A stretch of 64,000 nucleotides of DNA from assembly GCA_963652075.1 (NCBI GenBank), contig CAVJRQ010000065.1:4693-68692 (forward strand), written 5' to 3'. This DNA is from Phocaeicola_A sp963652075 (GTDB lineage Bacteria > Bacteroidota > Bacteroidia > Bacteroidales > Bacteroidaceae). A model generated the notes under the pieces. The model made no database searches, was not told where the DNA came from, and saw only the letters and a list, made by a program, of their open reading frames with translations. The translations under genes and the position numbers were made by a program. Positions 1-8,874 of this stretch are shown here, in pieces (position 1 is the first letter of the stretch; each line of letters opens with the position of its first letter).

Positions 1-546
1 CTTCTGAATCATACCTACCGCATAGCCTTTGTCGTTTACCAACGGACAGTTGACCATCTTGTCCGTGGTGGCCAGTGTGAGCGTGTAGTATTTGTCACCG
101 TTGTCAATGTCGCTTACCTCTGAAACCTGTGCGCTTTGAGGCGTGGACTGCTTTTGGGTGGAGTAGGGAAGGAGGTAAAGCGTGGAGCCTTTGGTTGCCG
201 CCGCTGACTCAACGGTCAGTGCCGGGACGCTCTTTTCCGTTTTGACGCGAAACTTGACGACATCGTACATCTCGTTCGCTCCCAAAATGTATTCCACGTT
301 ATGTTGTTTGCCGTCCGCATCGATGACGACCGCCTTGTTCGCTCCTTTGAACAGGACGTAGTCGGACACGCCTTCTCCTTTCTCGCCGATGAAGAATCCA
401 TTGCCCGAACCGATAATCTTATCGTTGTTGTCATAGGTGATGACGGAGAACACGGCTTTCTTTGCCTGCGTCACAGCCTTGGGCGTTTGTGCCACCCCGG
501 CTGCCGCCATGGACATTCCTACAATACACAATGTCAATCTATTCAT
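1..546 (-). CDS. Trypsin-like (pseudo)protease, partial at window edge
   Basis: The frame opens at an ATG at 546 and runs off the left edge, so only the N-terminal 182 residues or so are visible. It starts with a signal peptide (cleavage near VAQ-TP), so the product is exported. A chymotrypsin-fold half follows with the strand pattern SVITYDNNDKIIGSGNGFF. The position where these proteases carry the catalytic His (usually TNxHV) reads VSDYVLFKG, so no His is present, while the Asp-region motif YDVVKFRV is kept. From memory, related Bacteroides proteins share the SDY-LFKGA motif and continue into TPR repeats, so this may be a family trait and the protein a non-catalytic binding module. It lies 17 nt after rlmB and is the visible end of the dnaN-recN operon. 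Substrate unknown. Confidence 0.75.
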   Translation of the reverse strand, partial: MNRLTLCIVGMSMAAAGVAQTPKAVTQAKKAVFSVITYDNNDKIIGSGNGFFIGEKGEGVSDYVLFKGANKAVVIDADGKQHNVEYILGANEMYDVVKFRVKTEKSVPALTVESAAATKGSTLYLLPYSTQKQSTPQSAQVSEVSDIDNGDKYYTLTLATTDKMVNCPLVNDKGYAVGMIQK

Positions 547-563
547 AGTAGTAATTGTTTTTG

Positions 564-1316
564 TCATTCTTGTTTAAATCCCCGTTGGCGTATCGCCTCA
601 TAGATGAGGATGCCCGCCGCCACCGATACGTTGAGCGACTCGATGTTGCCGAACATCGGTATCTTTATCCATTCGTCGCAGAGCGCGAGGTGCTCATCGG
701 GAATGCCCGTGTCCTCGGCACCCATAATGATGCACACCGGGTCTTTATAGTTGGCCTGTGTGTAGTCATAATCGCCGTCCTCGGTAGCCGCCACAATCTT
801 GAAGCCGCTGTTCTTCAGAAACTTTATCGTGGTGGCAAGATTCTGCTCACGACACACGGGCAGTGTGTGCAACGCTCCTGCGGAAGTCTTGATGGCATCC
901 GCGTTCACGCTGACGCTGTTCTTGGCGGGAATGATGACGGCATCCACGCCGGCGCAGTTGCACGTACGCGCTATGGCTCCGAAGTTGCGCACGTCCGTCA
1001 GTCCGTCGAGCATCATCAGTATCGGGCTTTTGCCTGCTTCGAACATCGTGGGCACAAGGTCCTCGATGTGTTGGTAGGTGATGGCGGAGATGAATGCCAC
1101 CACTCCTTGATGGTTCTTGCGCGTGATGCGGTTGATGCGTTCCACGGGCACCCGCTGCACGGGTATCAGTGTCCCTTTGAGGGCAGCGAACAGCTCTTTG
1201 GACAGGTCGCTCTGCATGTCCCGCTTCACCAATATCTTGTCTATCTCCTTTCCGGCTTCGATGGCCTCGATGACCGCCCTCACGCCGAATATCATTTCAT
1301 TCTTTTCCGTAAACAT
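564..1316 (-). CDS. rlmB: TrmH-family 23S rRNA 2'-O-methyltransferase
   Basis: 250 residues, the usual length of RlmB/TrmH SPOUT methyltransferases, which put a 2'-O-methyl on a 23S rRNA guanosine using SAM. Residues 1-80 form the small substrate-binding domain (IFGVRAVIEAIEAGKEIDKI). The SPOUT knot domain follows with the three family motifs: LDGLTDVRNFGAIARTC (with the catalytic Asn-Arg region), IIMGAEDTGIPDE, and IPMFGNIESLNVSVA, which binds the cofactor in the trefoil knot. The start ATG at 1316 lies 9 nt beyond the recN stop, so the two are co-transcribed. RlmB is assigned over TrmH (tRNA) because of the N-terminal L30e-like domain. The exact target base is inferred. Confidence 0.9.
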   Translation of the reverse strand: MFTEKNEMIFGVRAVIEAIEAGKEIDKILVKRDMQSDLSKELFAALKGTLIPVQRVPVERINRITRKNHQGVVAFISAITYQHIEDLVPTMFEAGKSPILMMLDGLTDVRNFGAIARTCNCAGVDAVIIPAKNSVSVNADAIKTSAGALHTLPVCREQNLATTIKFLKNSGFKIVAATEDGDYDYTQANYKDPVCIIMGAEDTGIPDEHLALCDEWIKIPMFGNIESLNVSVAAGILIYEAIRQRGFKQE

Positions 1317-1325
1317 GTCCGTTAT

Positions 1326-2996
1326 TTAATTGTTTGCGTGTCCCAACAGAGCCTTGGCATTGTTGATGGCAGCCTCCGACAGTGTGCTGCCGCTCAACAT
1401 CTGCGCCAGTTCCATGACACGTTGTTCTTCGTTAAGCAAATCGATGTGGCTGGTCGTTCCGCCCTCTTCGTCCCGCTTGTATACTTTATAATGGATGTCG
1501 CCTAAGGCGGCAATCTGGGGCAGGTGGGTGATGCTGACTATCTGGTGGCCGTTGCCGCTCATCTCTTTCATGATGTGTGCCATTTTCTCGGCTATCTCAC
1601 CGGAGACTCCCGTGTCTATCTCGTCAAAGATAATGGTAGGCAAGTGCATGACTCCCGCAATCATGGCTTTCAACGAAAGCATTACACGGGCTATTTCACC
1701 GCCGGAAGCGATGGAAGCTACCGGTTGCAACATGCTGTTTTTGTTTGCCGAGAAGAGAAACACAATCCGGTCCATGCCGGATGCTTCCGGTTCAGCCGTC
1801 GGTTCCAACTTCACTTGGAATTTCACGTTGGGCATACCTAAGAGCGTGAGTCGATTCATCATCTCCTGTTCTATCTTTTGTCCGCTTGCGCTTCGCTTGG
1901 CGGTCAGCTTTTTTGCTTCACTTAGCAGTTGTTTATGGAGCTCCTCCTTTTGTTGTGTCAGTTCAGCTATGACATCATCGCCGGTGGTGATGGCATTGAG
2001 TTGTGAGCGACAGTTCTCTGCAATTCCCAACAGTTGGTCGATGGTGTCCACATGATGTTTCTGTTGCAGCGAATAGACGAGGTTGAGCCGTTCGTTAACC
2101 GCTTCCAATCGTTCGGGGCTGAAAGAAATCTCTTCGTTGCAGCGATCCACCTCCATCCCGATATCTTTCATCTCTATGTAGCAACTCTCCATACGGTTGG
2201 CCAACTCTTCGGTTGCCGGATAGATGTCCCGCAGTCCGTGCAGACTGTTGAGCACCTCTTTGATGGCCTGCAAGACCCCTTGTTCATCGCCATTCAGGAT
2301 GGAGCTTACCTTATAGAATTGTTCTTTTATCTCTTCCGCATGGCTCAGCAAGTCCATTTCTTGTTCCAATGCTTCCTGTTCGCCGGCCTGTAGCTTGGCC
2401 TCGTCCAGTTGCGAAAGTTGGAATTGCAGGTAATCTTCGTCAGCCTTGTTTCGCTGGCTCTCCTCGATGGTACGCTGTAACCTGGAGCAGCAGTCGCGAT
2501 AGTTTGTGTAGAGCGATTTGTAAGCACTTAACTCTTTGGTGTCAGATGCCATCAAGTCGACAATCCGCAACTGGAAGTCCTCGTTGTTGAGGAGGAGGTT
2601 CTGATGTTGTGAGTGGATGTCAATCAGTCTATCGCCTAAGTCCTTCATCTGGCTCAGCGTGACGGGAGAGTCGTTGACGTAGGCTCGACTTTTGCCTGAA
2701 GCCTGTATTTCGCGCCGCAGGATGCACACGTCTCCGTCGTATTGCAGGTCGTTCTCCTCGAAGTAATGTTCCATCTGATAGGCGGAGATGTTGAATTCAC
2801 CCTCCACGACGCATTTCGTCTCTCCGTTTCGGATAGCCTTCGCGTCGGCCCGTTGTCCCAGGAGCAGTCCGATAGCTCCCAGAATAATGGATTTTCCCGC
2901 TCCCGTTTCGCCTGTTATGACAGAGAATCCCTCTTTGAACTGGATATGGAGTTGGTCAATCAGTGCGTAATGTTCAATAGATAATGATTGTAGCAT
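1326..2996 (-). CDS. recN: DNA repair ATPase RecN
   Basis: SMC-like ATPase of 556 residues that acts early in double-strand break repair, tethering DNA ends for recombination. The N-terminal Walker A (GETGAGKSI, residues about 30-38) and a C-terminal ABC signature plus Walker B (TIIFDEIDTGVSG, about 450-462) bracket a long glutamine/glutamate-rich coiled coil. The QIAALGDIHYKVYK segment near the C-terminus is typical of RecN. The length matches the family. It lies between coaBC (15 nt upstream) and rlmB (9 nt downstream) on the same strand. The order dnaN-exo-coaBC-recN is, from memory, conserved in Bacteroides. No SOS box was recognised near it. Confidence 0.95.
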   Translation of the reverse strand: MLQSLSIEHYALIDQLHIQFKEGFSVITGETGAGKSIILGAIGLLLGQRADAKAIRNGETKCVVEGEFNISAYQMEHYFEENDLQYDGDVCILRREIQASGKSRAYVNDSPVTLSQMKDLGDRLIDIHSQHQNLLLNNEDFQLRIVDLMASDTKELSAYKSLYTNYRDCCSRLQRTIEESQRNKADEDYLQFQLSQLDEAKLQAGEQEALEQEMDLLSHAEEIKEQFYKVSSILNGDEQGVLQAIKEVLNSLHGLRDIYPATEELANRMESCYIEMKDIGMEVDRCNEEISFSPERLEAVNERLNLVYSLQQKHHVDTIDQLLGIAENCRSQLNAITTGDDVIAELTQQKEELHKQLLSEAKKLTAKRSASGQKIEQEMMNRLTLLGMPNVKFQVKLEPTAEPEASGMDRIVFLFSANKNSMLQPVASIASGGEIARVMLSLKAMIAGVMHLPTIIFDEIDTGVSGEIAEKMAHIMKEMSGNGHQIVSITHLPQIAALGDIHYKVYKRDEEGGTTSHIDLLNEEQRVMELAQMLSGSTLSEAAINNAKALLGHANN

Positions 2997-3011
2997 AAAT
3001 GCGTTTCTCCT

Positions 3012-4217
3012 TTATTTCTTCGACAGTAGCGTGTCGCACAGGCGGTCGACGATGTCCACAGCCACCTCGGTCTTGGGCTTCAACGGGAAGTCCGTCTTGC
3101 CGGAAGTGTCAACGATAGTGATTTGGTTGGTGTCGTAACGAAATCCTGCCCCTTTGTTGTTAAGTGAGTTGAGCACGATGAAGTCGAAGTTTTTCCGTTT
3201 GAGCTTATCCTGTGCGTGTTGCAACTCTTGGTCGGTTTCCAAGGCGAATCCCACGAGAACCTGTTTCGTCGTCTTGGTCTTTCCAAGGGCTGCCGCAATG
3301 TCTTCGGTCGGCTTCAAGCGTAAGACCAAATCGTCGTTCAGCCGTTTTATCTTCTTGTCTGCCTGCTGTTCCGGAGTGAAGTCTGCAACCGCCGCGCACA
3401 GTATGGCGGCATCCATAGCCGGGAAAGCCTCTTTGGACGCTGACGCCATCTCTCCGGCAGACTCTACGTGTAGGGTCTGTATGGCGGGGTGGTTGGCTGT
3501 CATCTGCACAGGTCCGCTTACTAACGTTACCATCGCTCCTCGTCTGGCGCACTCTTCGGCCAAAGCATAACCCATCTTGCCGGATGAATAATTGCCGATG
3601 AAGCGAACGGGGTCAATCTTCTCATAGGTCGGTCCGGCGGTAATCAGTATCTTCTTTCCGCTGAGATCCTCACATTGGCTGAAGTAGTCATCAAGTACCC
3701 GGATGATGTTTTCGGGTTCCTCCATGCGTCCTTTGCCAACCAAATGGCTGGCCAGTTCGCCTTCCGTCGGCTCGATGATACGGTTGCCGTATGAACGGAG
3801 TGTTTGCAGATTGCGCTGTGTGGAAGGATGACGGAACATGTCCAAGTCCATAGCGGGTGCGACGAAGACGGGAGCCTTCATGGAAAGGTATGTCGTAACC
3901 AACATATTATCCGCTACGCCGTTGGCCATCTTCCCAATGGTGGAGGCAGTGGCAGGAGCTATCACCATGGCATCCGCCCACAGACCCAAATCCACGTGGC
4001 TGTGCCATGTGCCGTCCCGTTGCGCGAAGAACTCGCTTATGACGGGTTTACTGGTCAGTGCCGACAAGGTTATGGGGGTGATGAACTCCTTTCCGGCCGG
4101 TGTGATGACTGTCTGTACTTCCGCTCCTCGCTTTATCAGACCCCGAATGAGTATGGCGGCCTTGTACGCTGCAATACTTCCGGTTATGCCCAAAACAATC
4201 TTTTTCCCTTGTAACAT
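3012..4217 (-). CDS. coaBC: Bifunctional phosphopantothenoylcysteine decarboxylase/synthetase
   Basis: 401 residues carrying two steps of coenzyme A synthesis: ligation of cysteine to 4'-phosphopantothenate (CoaB) and decarboxylation to 4'-phosphopantetheine (CoaC). The N-terminal half is a flavoprotein with ITGSIAAYKA, the catalytic His in SHVDLGLWADAMVIAPAT, and the APAMDLDMF loop (many homologues have PAMN here). The CoaB half starts near residue 187 with KKILITAGPTYEKIDPVRF and the SSGKMG motif, followed by a Lys-rich stretch (KKIKRLND) expected for the CTP/phosphopantothenate site. It sits between the exonuclease gene (17 nt) and recN (15 nt). Cytosolic. Confidence 0.95.
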   Translation of the reverse strand: MLQGKKIVLGITGSIAAYKAAILIRGLIKRGAEVQTVITPAGKEFITPITLSALTSKPVISEFFAQRDGTWHSHVDLGLWADAMVIAPATASTIGKMANGVADNMLVTTYLSMKAPVFVAPAMDLDMFRHPSTQRNLQTLRSYGNRIIEPTEGELASHLVGKGRMEEPENIIRVLDDYFSQCEDLSGKKILITAGPTYEKIDPVRFIGNYSSGKMGYALAEECARRGAMVTLVSGPVQMTANHPAIQTLHVESAGEMASASKEAFPAMDAAILCAAVADFTPEQQADKKIKRLNDDLVLRLKPTEDIAAALGKTKTTKQVLVGFALETDQELQHAQDKLKRKNFDFIVLNSLNNKGAGFRYDTNQITIVDTSGKTDFPLKPKTEVAVDIVDRLCDTLLSKK

Positions 4218-4234
4218 CTTTATAGTCTTTGAGG

Positions 4235-5005
4235 CTACTTGCCGAGGTCACTCAATTTGATTTTTGTCAACACTTGTTTGGTGTTCAGTGAAAAGTCTCC
4301 CTGTAGCATCCAACTGTAATAGCCCGGGTCTTTACGGAACACTTCCTTCACGCGAACTCCCTTGTATTTACCGAAGTTAAAGACCTCTACGCCGTTGTCG
4401 TCGTAGACGATGCGTCCGGCAAAGTCCACGTTGCGGGTGAAACTGGAGTACTCCGAGAGGAAAGCGATGTCGTTCTTCAGTACGTCGGGGTATTTGTCCA
4501 ACTGGGCTTTCAACACTTCGTAGGTGGCTCTCGTGTCAGCCTCGGCCGTGTGCGCGTCCTCCAGATTCTTGCCGCAGTAGAATTTATACGCGGCGGCCAG
4601 TGTACGTTGTTCCAGCTTGTGGTAAATCACCTGCACATCCACAAACTTGTGTTTGCCCATGTCGATGTCCACGCCAGCCCGCAGAAACTCCTCGGCAAGC
4701 ATGGGTATGTCGAAGCGGTTTGAGTTGAACCCCGCGAGGTCACACCCTTCGAAGTCGCGCGCCACATTGGTCGCCACCTCTTTGAATGTGGGACAGTCGG
4801 CCACGTCTTCGTCATGGATACCGTGTATCGCCGTAGATTCTTCGGGTATATGCATCCCCGGATTGATACGCATAGTCTTAGCCTCTTCGTTGCCGTTCGG
4901 GTAAACCTTCAGGTAGCATATCTCTACAATGCGGTCTGTGTTGATATTGGTACCGGTCGTCTCTAAGTCAAAGAAGACAATCGGGTTCTTTAAATTTAAT
5001 TTCAT
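4235..5005 (-). CDS. DEDDh 3'-5' exonuclease (DnaQ-like)
   Basis: Exonuclease of the DnaQ/epsilon superfamily, likely acting in proofreading or repair next to the beta clamp. The core shows VFFDLETTGTN (first Asp-Glu pair), GFNSNRFDIPML (second Asp) and HTAEADTRATYEVL (His and last Asp of DEDDh). The last 50 residues form a small domain (VFNFGKYKGVRVKEVF...YYSWM) often appended in Bacteroidetes exonucleases. I use the ATG at 5005, where the protein begins KLNLKNPIVFFD. A longer start at 5032 would run into the dnaN stop (5025) and add nine residues unlike the family. It may substitute for a separate epsilon subunit, but this is inference. Confidence 0.88.
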   Translation of the reverse strand: MKLNLKNPIVFFDLETTGTNINTDRIVEICYLKVYPNGNEEAKTMRINPGMHIPEESTAIHGIHDEDVADCPTFKEVATNVARDFEGCDLAGFNSNRFDIPMLAEEFLRAGVDIDMGKHKFVDVQVIYHKLEQRTLAAAYKFYCGKNLEDAHTAEADTRATYEVLKAQLDKYPDVLKNDIAFLSEYSSFTRNVDFAGRIVYDDNGVEVFNFGKYKGVRVKEVFRKDPGYYSWMLQGDFSLNTKQVLTKIKLSDLGK

Positions 5006-5024
5006 AAATGTTGTACTGCAAAGA

Positions 5025-6149
5025 TTAGTCATTCAACATCATTGGCATCAACAACATGAGAATCTCTTCGTCTTTCTCTTGTTCGGAAGGAACAATGATG
5101 CCGGCGCGTGAAGGATCTGCCAACTCGAGTTCAACGTTCTGTCCAGACAGGTTGTTGAGGATGTCAATCAGGAACGGGGCCTTGAAACCGATGCTGAAGG
5201 CCGCACCCGTGTAATCACAGGGCATGGATTCCTCGGCTGAGGTGGAGAAGTCAATGTCTTGCGCCGAAACAACCATCCGGTTGTCCTGTAGGCGGAGTTT
5301 AATCAGACTGCTCTCCGCGGAGGAGAATACCGACACGCGTTTCAGTGCGCTCAGCAGAGCTTGTCTGTCGACGGTTACCTTCAGCGGACTGTTCTGAGGA
5401 ATGACCGAATTGTAATTAGGGTATCTTCCTTCGAGCAGACGGCAGATGAGTTTGTAGTCCGCTGTGGTAAACACGACGTTACGGTCGTCGAAGTCGATGT
5501 TCACGTCGCTCTCGTCCTTTGGCAACACGTTGCGAAGTAGGTTCGCCGGTTTCTTTGGCAGGATAAATGCGGATTTCTCCGTCCCGTTGGAAGCGTAGTT
5601 TTTAATGCGGACCAATTTATGGCCGTCCGAAGTGACCATTGTAACGTTATCCGTGTATATGTCGAAGTAGATACCGTTCATTACGGGGCGAAGTTCGTCG
5701 TCCGCCGTGCCAAAGATGGAACGGTTGATGCCGTTCAGCACAATGGACGACTTCATGCCGAGGTGCACGGCATTGAGTCCCAGCACCGGAGGCAACGGGT
5801 ACTCATCGGAGACCTGGCCAATGATGTTGTACTGACCGTTCATGTATTTGATGACGATAGCCAAAGTGCTCGGGTCAATTTCAAAAGACAGTCCCTGGTC
5901 GGGAATCTCTTTCATGGCTTCGAGCAACGTTTTGGCGACAACGGCAAAGCGACCGTTGGCATCGCTCTCGGTTACTTCCACTTGGGTTATCATCGTTGTT
6001 TCCGTGTCTGATGCGGTGATAGACAGTGTTCCGTCCTGCAGGTCAAAGAGAAAACAATCCATTACCGGAAGCGTATTCTTAGAATTGATTACGCGGCTAA
6101 TCGCCTGTAAATGATTGAATAAGTCTGCACTTTTAACGACAAATTTCAT
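5025..6149 (-). CDS. dnaN: DNA polymerase III beta sliding clamp
   Basis: 374 residues, normal for the beta clamp, the ring that holds polymerases on DNA. Three repeated clamp folds are recognisable. The start MKFVVKSADLFNHLQAISRVI, the middle LNGINRSIFGTADDELRPVMNGIYFD and the end LLMPMMLND are typical; the C-terminal hydrophobic tip contributes to the peptide-binding cleft. It is the first gene of a minus-strand run and has its own promoter in the 140-bp divergent region shared with the DUF3127 gene. It is not beside dnaA here, which is usual for Bacteroidales. Confidence 0.96.
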   Translation of the reverse strand: MKFVVKSADLFNHLQAISRVINSKNTLPVMDCFLFDLQDGTLSITASDTETTMITQVEVTESDANGRFAVVAKTLLEAMKEIPDQGLSFEIDPSTLAIVIKYMNGQYNIIGQVSDEYPLPPVLGLNAVHLGMKSSIVLNGINRSIFGTADDELRPVMNGIYFDIYTDNVTMVTSDGHKLVRIKNYASNGTEKSAFILPKKPANLLRNVLPKDESDVNIDFDDRNVVFTTADYKLICRLLEGRYPNYNSVIPQNSPLKVTVDRQALLSALKRVSVFSSAESSLIKLRLQDNRMVVSAQDIDFSTSAEESMPCDYTGAAFSIGFKAPFLIDILNNLSGQNVELELADPSRAGIIVPSEQEKDEEILMLLMPMMLND

Positions 6150-6189
6150 AGTAGTCCTATTTATGTTTTTAACGTTTTGTAATTGTTTA

Positions 6190-6221
6190 CAAAGTTACGA
6201 AAAAATATGGACGTGCGCTAA
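6190..6221 (-). promoter_or_regulatory. Bacteroidales promoter of the dnaN operon
   Basis: On the minus strand a -7 box TAACTTTG (6190-6197) is preceded by TTAG (6218-6221) with a 20-bp spacer, matching the Bacteroidetes TTTG-N19/20-TAnnTTTG consensus with one -33 mismatch. It would give a leader of about 30 nt before dnaN. Confidence 0.6.
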
Positions 6222-6289
6222 ATAATCAAATGAAAATTGGCTCGTTAATTATTTTTATCGTACTTTCGCATCGACAAAAATCAAAGTTA

Positions 6290-6706
6290 ATGGAAATATC
6301 AGGTAAGATTATAGCTGTATTGGAGCCTCGCGGAGGTGTTTCGAGAAACGGAAATGAGTGGAAAACACAGGAGTATGTCATTGAGACAACCCAGGAGCAA
6401 TATCCCCGGAAGATGTGTTTCGAAGTGTTTGGCGCGGACAGAATCAGCCAATTCAACATACAGGCGGGTGAGGACTTGACGGTAAGTTTTGATATTGATG
6501 CCCGTGAGTGGAATGGACGTTGGTTCAATTCACTTCGTGCCTGGCGTGTTGTACGCAATGCGGCACAGCCGGCTCAGCCGACACCGGAGGCTAACGCGAC
6601 TCCGTTCCCGCCCGCTCCATTTGGCAATGAGCCGGCAAGTAATTCGTTCGGCAACGACAGTGCGTCCGGTTTCGCTTCGGACGGAACGGGAGACCTTCCT
6701 TTCTAA
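6290..6706 (+). CDS. DUF3127 OB-fold-like protein with SSB-like C-terminal tip
   Basis: 138 residues from the ATG at 6290 (MEISGKII). An in-frame ATG at 6230 would add 20 residues of hydrophobic, unconserved sequence inside the promoter region, so it was not used. Residues 1-92 match the DUF3127 pattern (EISGKI..LEPRGG...WKTQEYVIET...FEVFGADRI...GEDLTVSFDIDAREWNGRWFN..RAW), which reads like an OB-type beta barrel. A Pro/Ala/Asn/Ser-rich linker follows, and the last residues are GTGDLPF. That layout (OB domain, flexible linker, acidic DLPF tip) is that of single-stranded DNA-binding proteins, whose tip recruits repair proteins. It is divergent from dnaN. An ssDNA role is inferred; the family has no function I can cite. 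Confidence 0.8.
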   Translation: MEISGKIIAVLEPRGGVSRNGNEWKTQEYVIETTQEQYPRKMCFEVFGADRISQFNIQAGEDLTVSFDIDAREWNGRWFNSLRAWRVVRNAAQPAQPTPEANATPFPPAPFGNEPASNSFGNDSASGFASDGTGDLPF

Positions 6707-6749
6707 TTGCCGGGGAACTTTCGAGGAATTCTTTGCGGAAAGTTTTATG

Positions 6750-6802
6750 CCAAAGAAAGCGGCTTTGCTTCTTGTATTGAGAAGCAAAGCCGCTTTCTTT
6801 GG
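6750..6802. terminator. Bidirectional terminator between DUF3127 gene and rho
   Basis: A perfect 22-bp inverted repeat (6750-6771 and 6781-6802) with a 9-nt loop. The outer arms are rich in A on one side and T on the other. It sits between the converging ends of the DUF3127 gene and rho. Confidence 0.85.
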
Positions 6803-6816
6803 ATATTGTGCCTGTC

Positions 6817-8874
6817 TTATGAATTCATGCTCATAAGGAATTCTTCATTGTTCTTTGTCTTTTCCAACTTGTCTTTCACGAAGTCCATCGCTTCCAGCGG
6901 ATTCATGTCGGACAGGTATTTACGCAGAATCCACATGCGGTCGAGGGTCTGTTTCTCGAGCAGCAAGTCGTCGCGTCGTGTGCTGGACGCAATGATGTTG
7001 ACGGCCGGGAAGATGCGTTTGTTGGAGAGGTTTCGGTCGAGCTGAAGCTCCATGTTTCCTGTTCCCTTGAACTCTTCGAAGATAACCTCGTCCATCTTGG
7101 AACCGGTATCAATCAGGGCGGTGGCGATGATGGTGAGCGAACCTCCGTGCTCGATGTTACGTGCGGCACCGAAGAAGCGTTTGGGCTTGTGAAGCGCATT
7201 GGCGTCTACACCTCCTGAAAGCACCTTGCCGGATGCGGGAGACACGGTGTTGTAAGCACGGGCCAATCGGGTGATGGAGTCGAGGAAGATGACTACATCG
7301 TGGCCGCATTCTACCATGCGCTTGGCTTTTTCCAATACGATGCCGGCAATCTTCACGTGGCGCTCAGCGGGTTCGTCGAACGTGGAGGCGATTACTTCAG
7401 CGTTCACGCTACGTGCCATGTCGGTAACTTCCTCGGGTCGTTCGTCAATCAGCAACATAATCATGTACACCTCCGGGTGATTGGCGGCAATCGCGTTGGC
7501 GATGTCCTTCATTAGAATGGTCTTACCGGTCTTTGGCTGTGCCACGATGAGGGCGCGCTGGCCTTTTCCGATAGGGGAGAAGAGGTCGACTACGCGGGCG
7601 GACAGATTGTCATCGTATCCTTTGCAAAGCTGGAACTTCTCGTCGGGGAAGAGCGGTGTGAGGTGGTCGAACGGAACACGGTCGCGCACCATCGCAGGGT
7701 CTTTGCCGTTTATCTTGTTTACCTTCACCAAAGGAAAGTATTTCTCACCTTCTCTGGGTGGACGGATGGAGCCATCGACCACGTCACCCGTTTTCAGTCC
7801 GAAGAGCTTGATTTGTGACTGCGACACATAGATGTCGTCAGGCGAAGAGAGGTAGTTGTAGTCCGATGAACGGAGGAATCCGTAGCCGTCCTGCATAATC
7901 TCCAGCACGCCTGTGCCTGTGAGGATTCCCTCAAAGTCGTAGGGACGTTCCCGTTCCACAGGGCGACGTTCGGGTTGGGGCATCGGGCGTTCGTCGTATT
8001 CGGGGCGATTGTATCCGTTGTTGTTTTGCGGACGCATATTGTTGTTGTTAGCGAACTTACCCTGTTTGGGGTGCATTTGCTGACGGTTGTTATTCTTGTT
8101 GACCGGTGCGGATGTCTGCTCGGAAGCGGCGGGAGCCTTGGGGACTTCGAACTTTGAAATCAGTTCGGAAGGTATCTCGTTCTTCTCGGTAGGCATCTCT
8201 TCTACGGGAACGAAATCGTTCGTGTTCAATGGCGGCAACGGCTCATCCATACTTTTGTCGGCACTGTCGGTGAAAGGCAAATCCTGCTGTGTAGCGGCTG
8301 GCTTGACCGTTTCCTGCTCTTTGTTGTTCTCTTCAATCTGTTTTTGCTTGTCGGAAACTTGGATGCCTGCAGCTTCTTCAGTGGATTCTTTTTCCAATGT
8401 CGATTTGTTCTTGCTGCCCGGCTTGCGTCCGCGTTTCTTGGGCGCGTTCTCTTGGGCAGGGGCTTCCCGGTCGTTGCTGTCAACGGCCGGACTTGCCTGT
8501 TGCGGCGTAGCTTGGGGTACCTCCGCTACAACGGTCTCCTGCGTTTTCTTTGCTTTGGCGGCTGCCTTGTTTGTGTCCGAAGGGGTAGCGGCTTTCTTGT
8601 CCGGTGACGCAACCTTTTTGGCTTTGTCCTGGTTGGCTGTGTAGACCTTGTCGGCACCCTCTTTCTTGGCGTTGATTCGAGATCGTTTGCGGTTTTCCTT
8701 GGTTCCTTCCGTGCCGACCTTTTTTGATGCGGCCACATCGGCTTGCGCGTCCAGTATTTTATAGACAAGGTTCTCCTTGTCGAGCGTATTCGCTTTTTCT
8801 ATTCCTAACTCCTGGGCAATCTGCAGCAAATCTTCTTGTGATTTGTCGTTTAACTGGATAATGTTATAATACAT
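6817..8874 (-). CDS. rho: Transcription termination factor Rho with long disordered insert
   Basis: 685 residues, about 270 more than E. coli Rho. Residues 1-50 are the helical N-terminal domain (NDKSQEDLLQIAQELGI). Residues 50-310 are a low-complexity stretch rich in Lys, Ala, Glu, Pro, Gln and Asn (including NKNNNRQQMH and NNNMRPQNNNG). Then come the RNA-binding cold-shock-like domain (GVLEIMQDGYGFLRS...DDIYVS) and the RecA-type motor with Walker A (VAQPKTGKT, near 448), Walker B (MIMLLIDERPEEV) and SLTIIATAL. Hexameric helicase that stops transcription. From the literature, the disordered insert of B. thetaiotaomicron Rho drives condensate formation and aids gut fitness; the same role here is inference. 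It has a leader of about 180 nt, suitable for autoregulation. Confidence 0.96.
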   Translation of the reverse strand: MYYNIIQLNDKSQEDLLQIAQELGIEKANTLDKENLVYKILDAQADVAASKKVGTEGTKENRKRSRINAKKEGADKVYTANQDKAKKVASPDKKAATPSDTNKAAAKAKKTQETVVAEVPQATPQQASPAVDSNDREAPAQENAPKKRGRKPGSKNKSTLEKESTEEAAGIQVSDKQKQIEENNKEQETVKPAATQQDLPFTDSADKSMDEPLPPLNTNDFVPVEEMPTEKNEIPSELISKFEVPKAPAASEQTSAPVNKNNNRQQMHPKQGKFANNNNMRPQNNNGYNRPEYDERPMPQPERRPVERERPYDFEGILTGTGVLEIMQDGYGFLRSSDYNYLSSPDDIYVSQSQIKLFGLKTGDVVDGSIRPPREGEKYFPLVKVNKINGKDPAMVRDRVPFDHLTPLFPDEKFQLCKGYDDNLSARVVDLFSPIGKGQRALIVAQPKTGKTILMKDIANAIAANHPEVYMIMLLIDERPEEVTDMARSVNAEVIASTFDEPAERHVKIAGIVLEKAKRMVECGHDVVIFLDSITRLARAYNTVSPASGKVLSGGVDANALHKPKRFFGAARNIEHGGSLTIIATALIDTGSKMDEVIFEEFKGTGNMELQLDRNLSNKRIFPAVNIIASSTRRDDLLLEKQTLDRMWILRKYLSDMNPLEAMDFVKDKLEKTKNNEEFLMSMNS

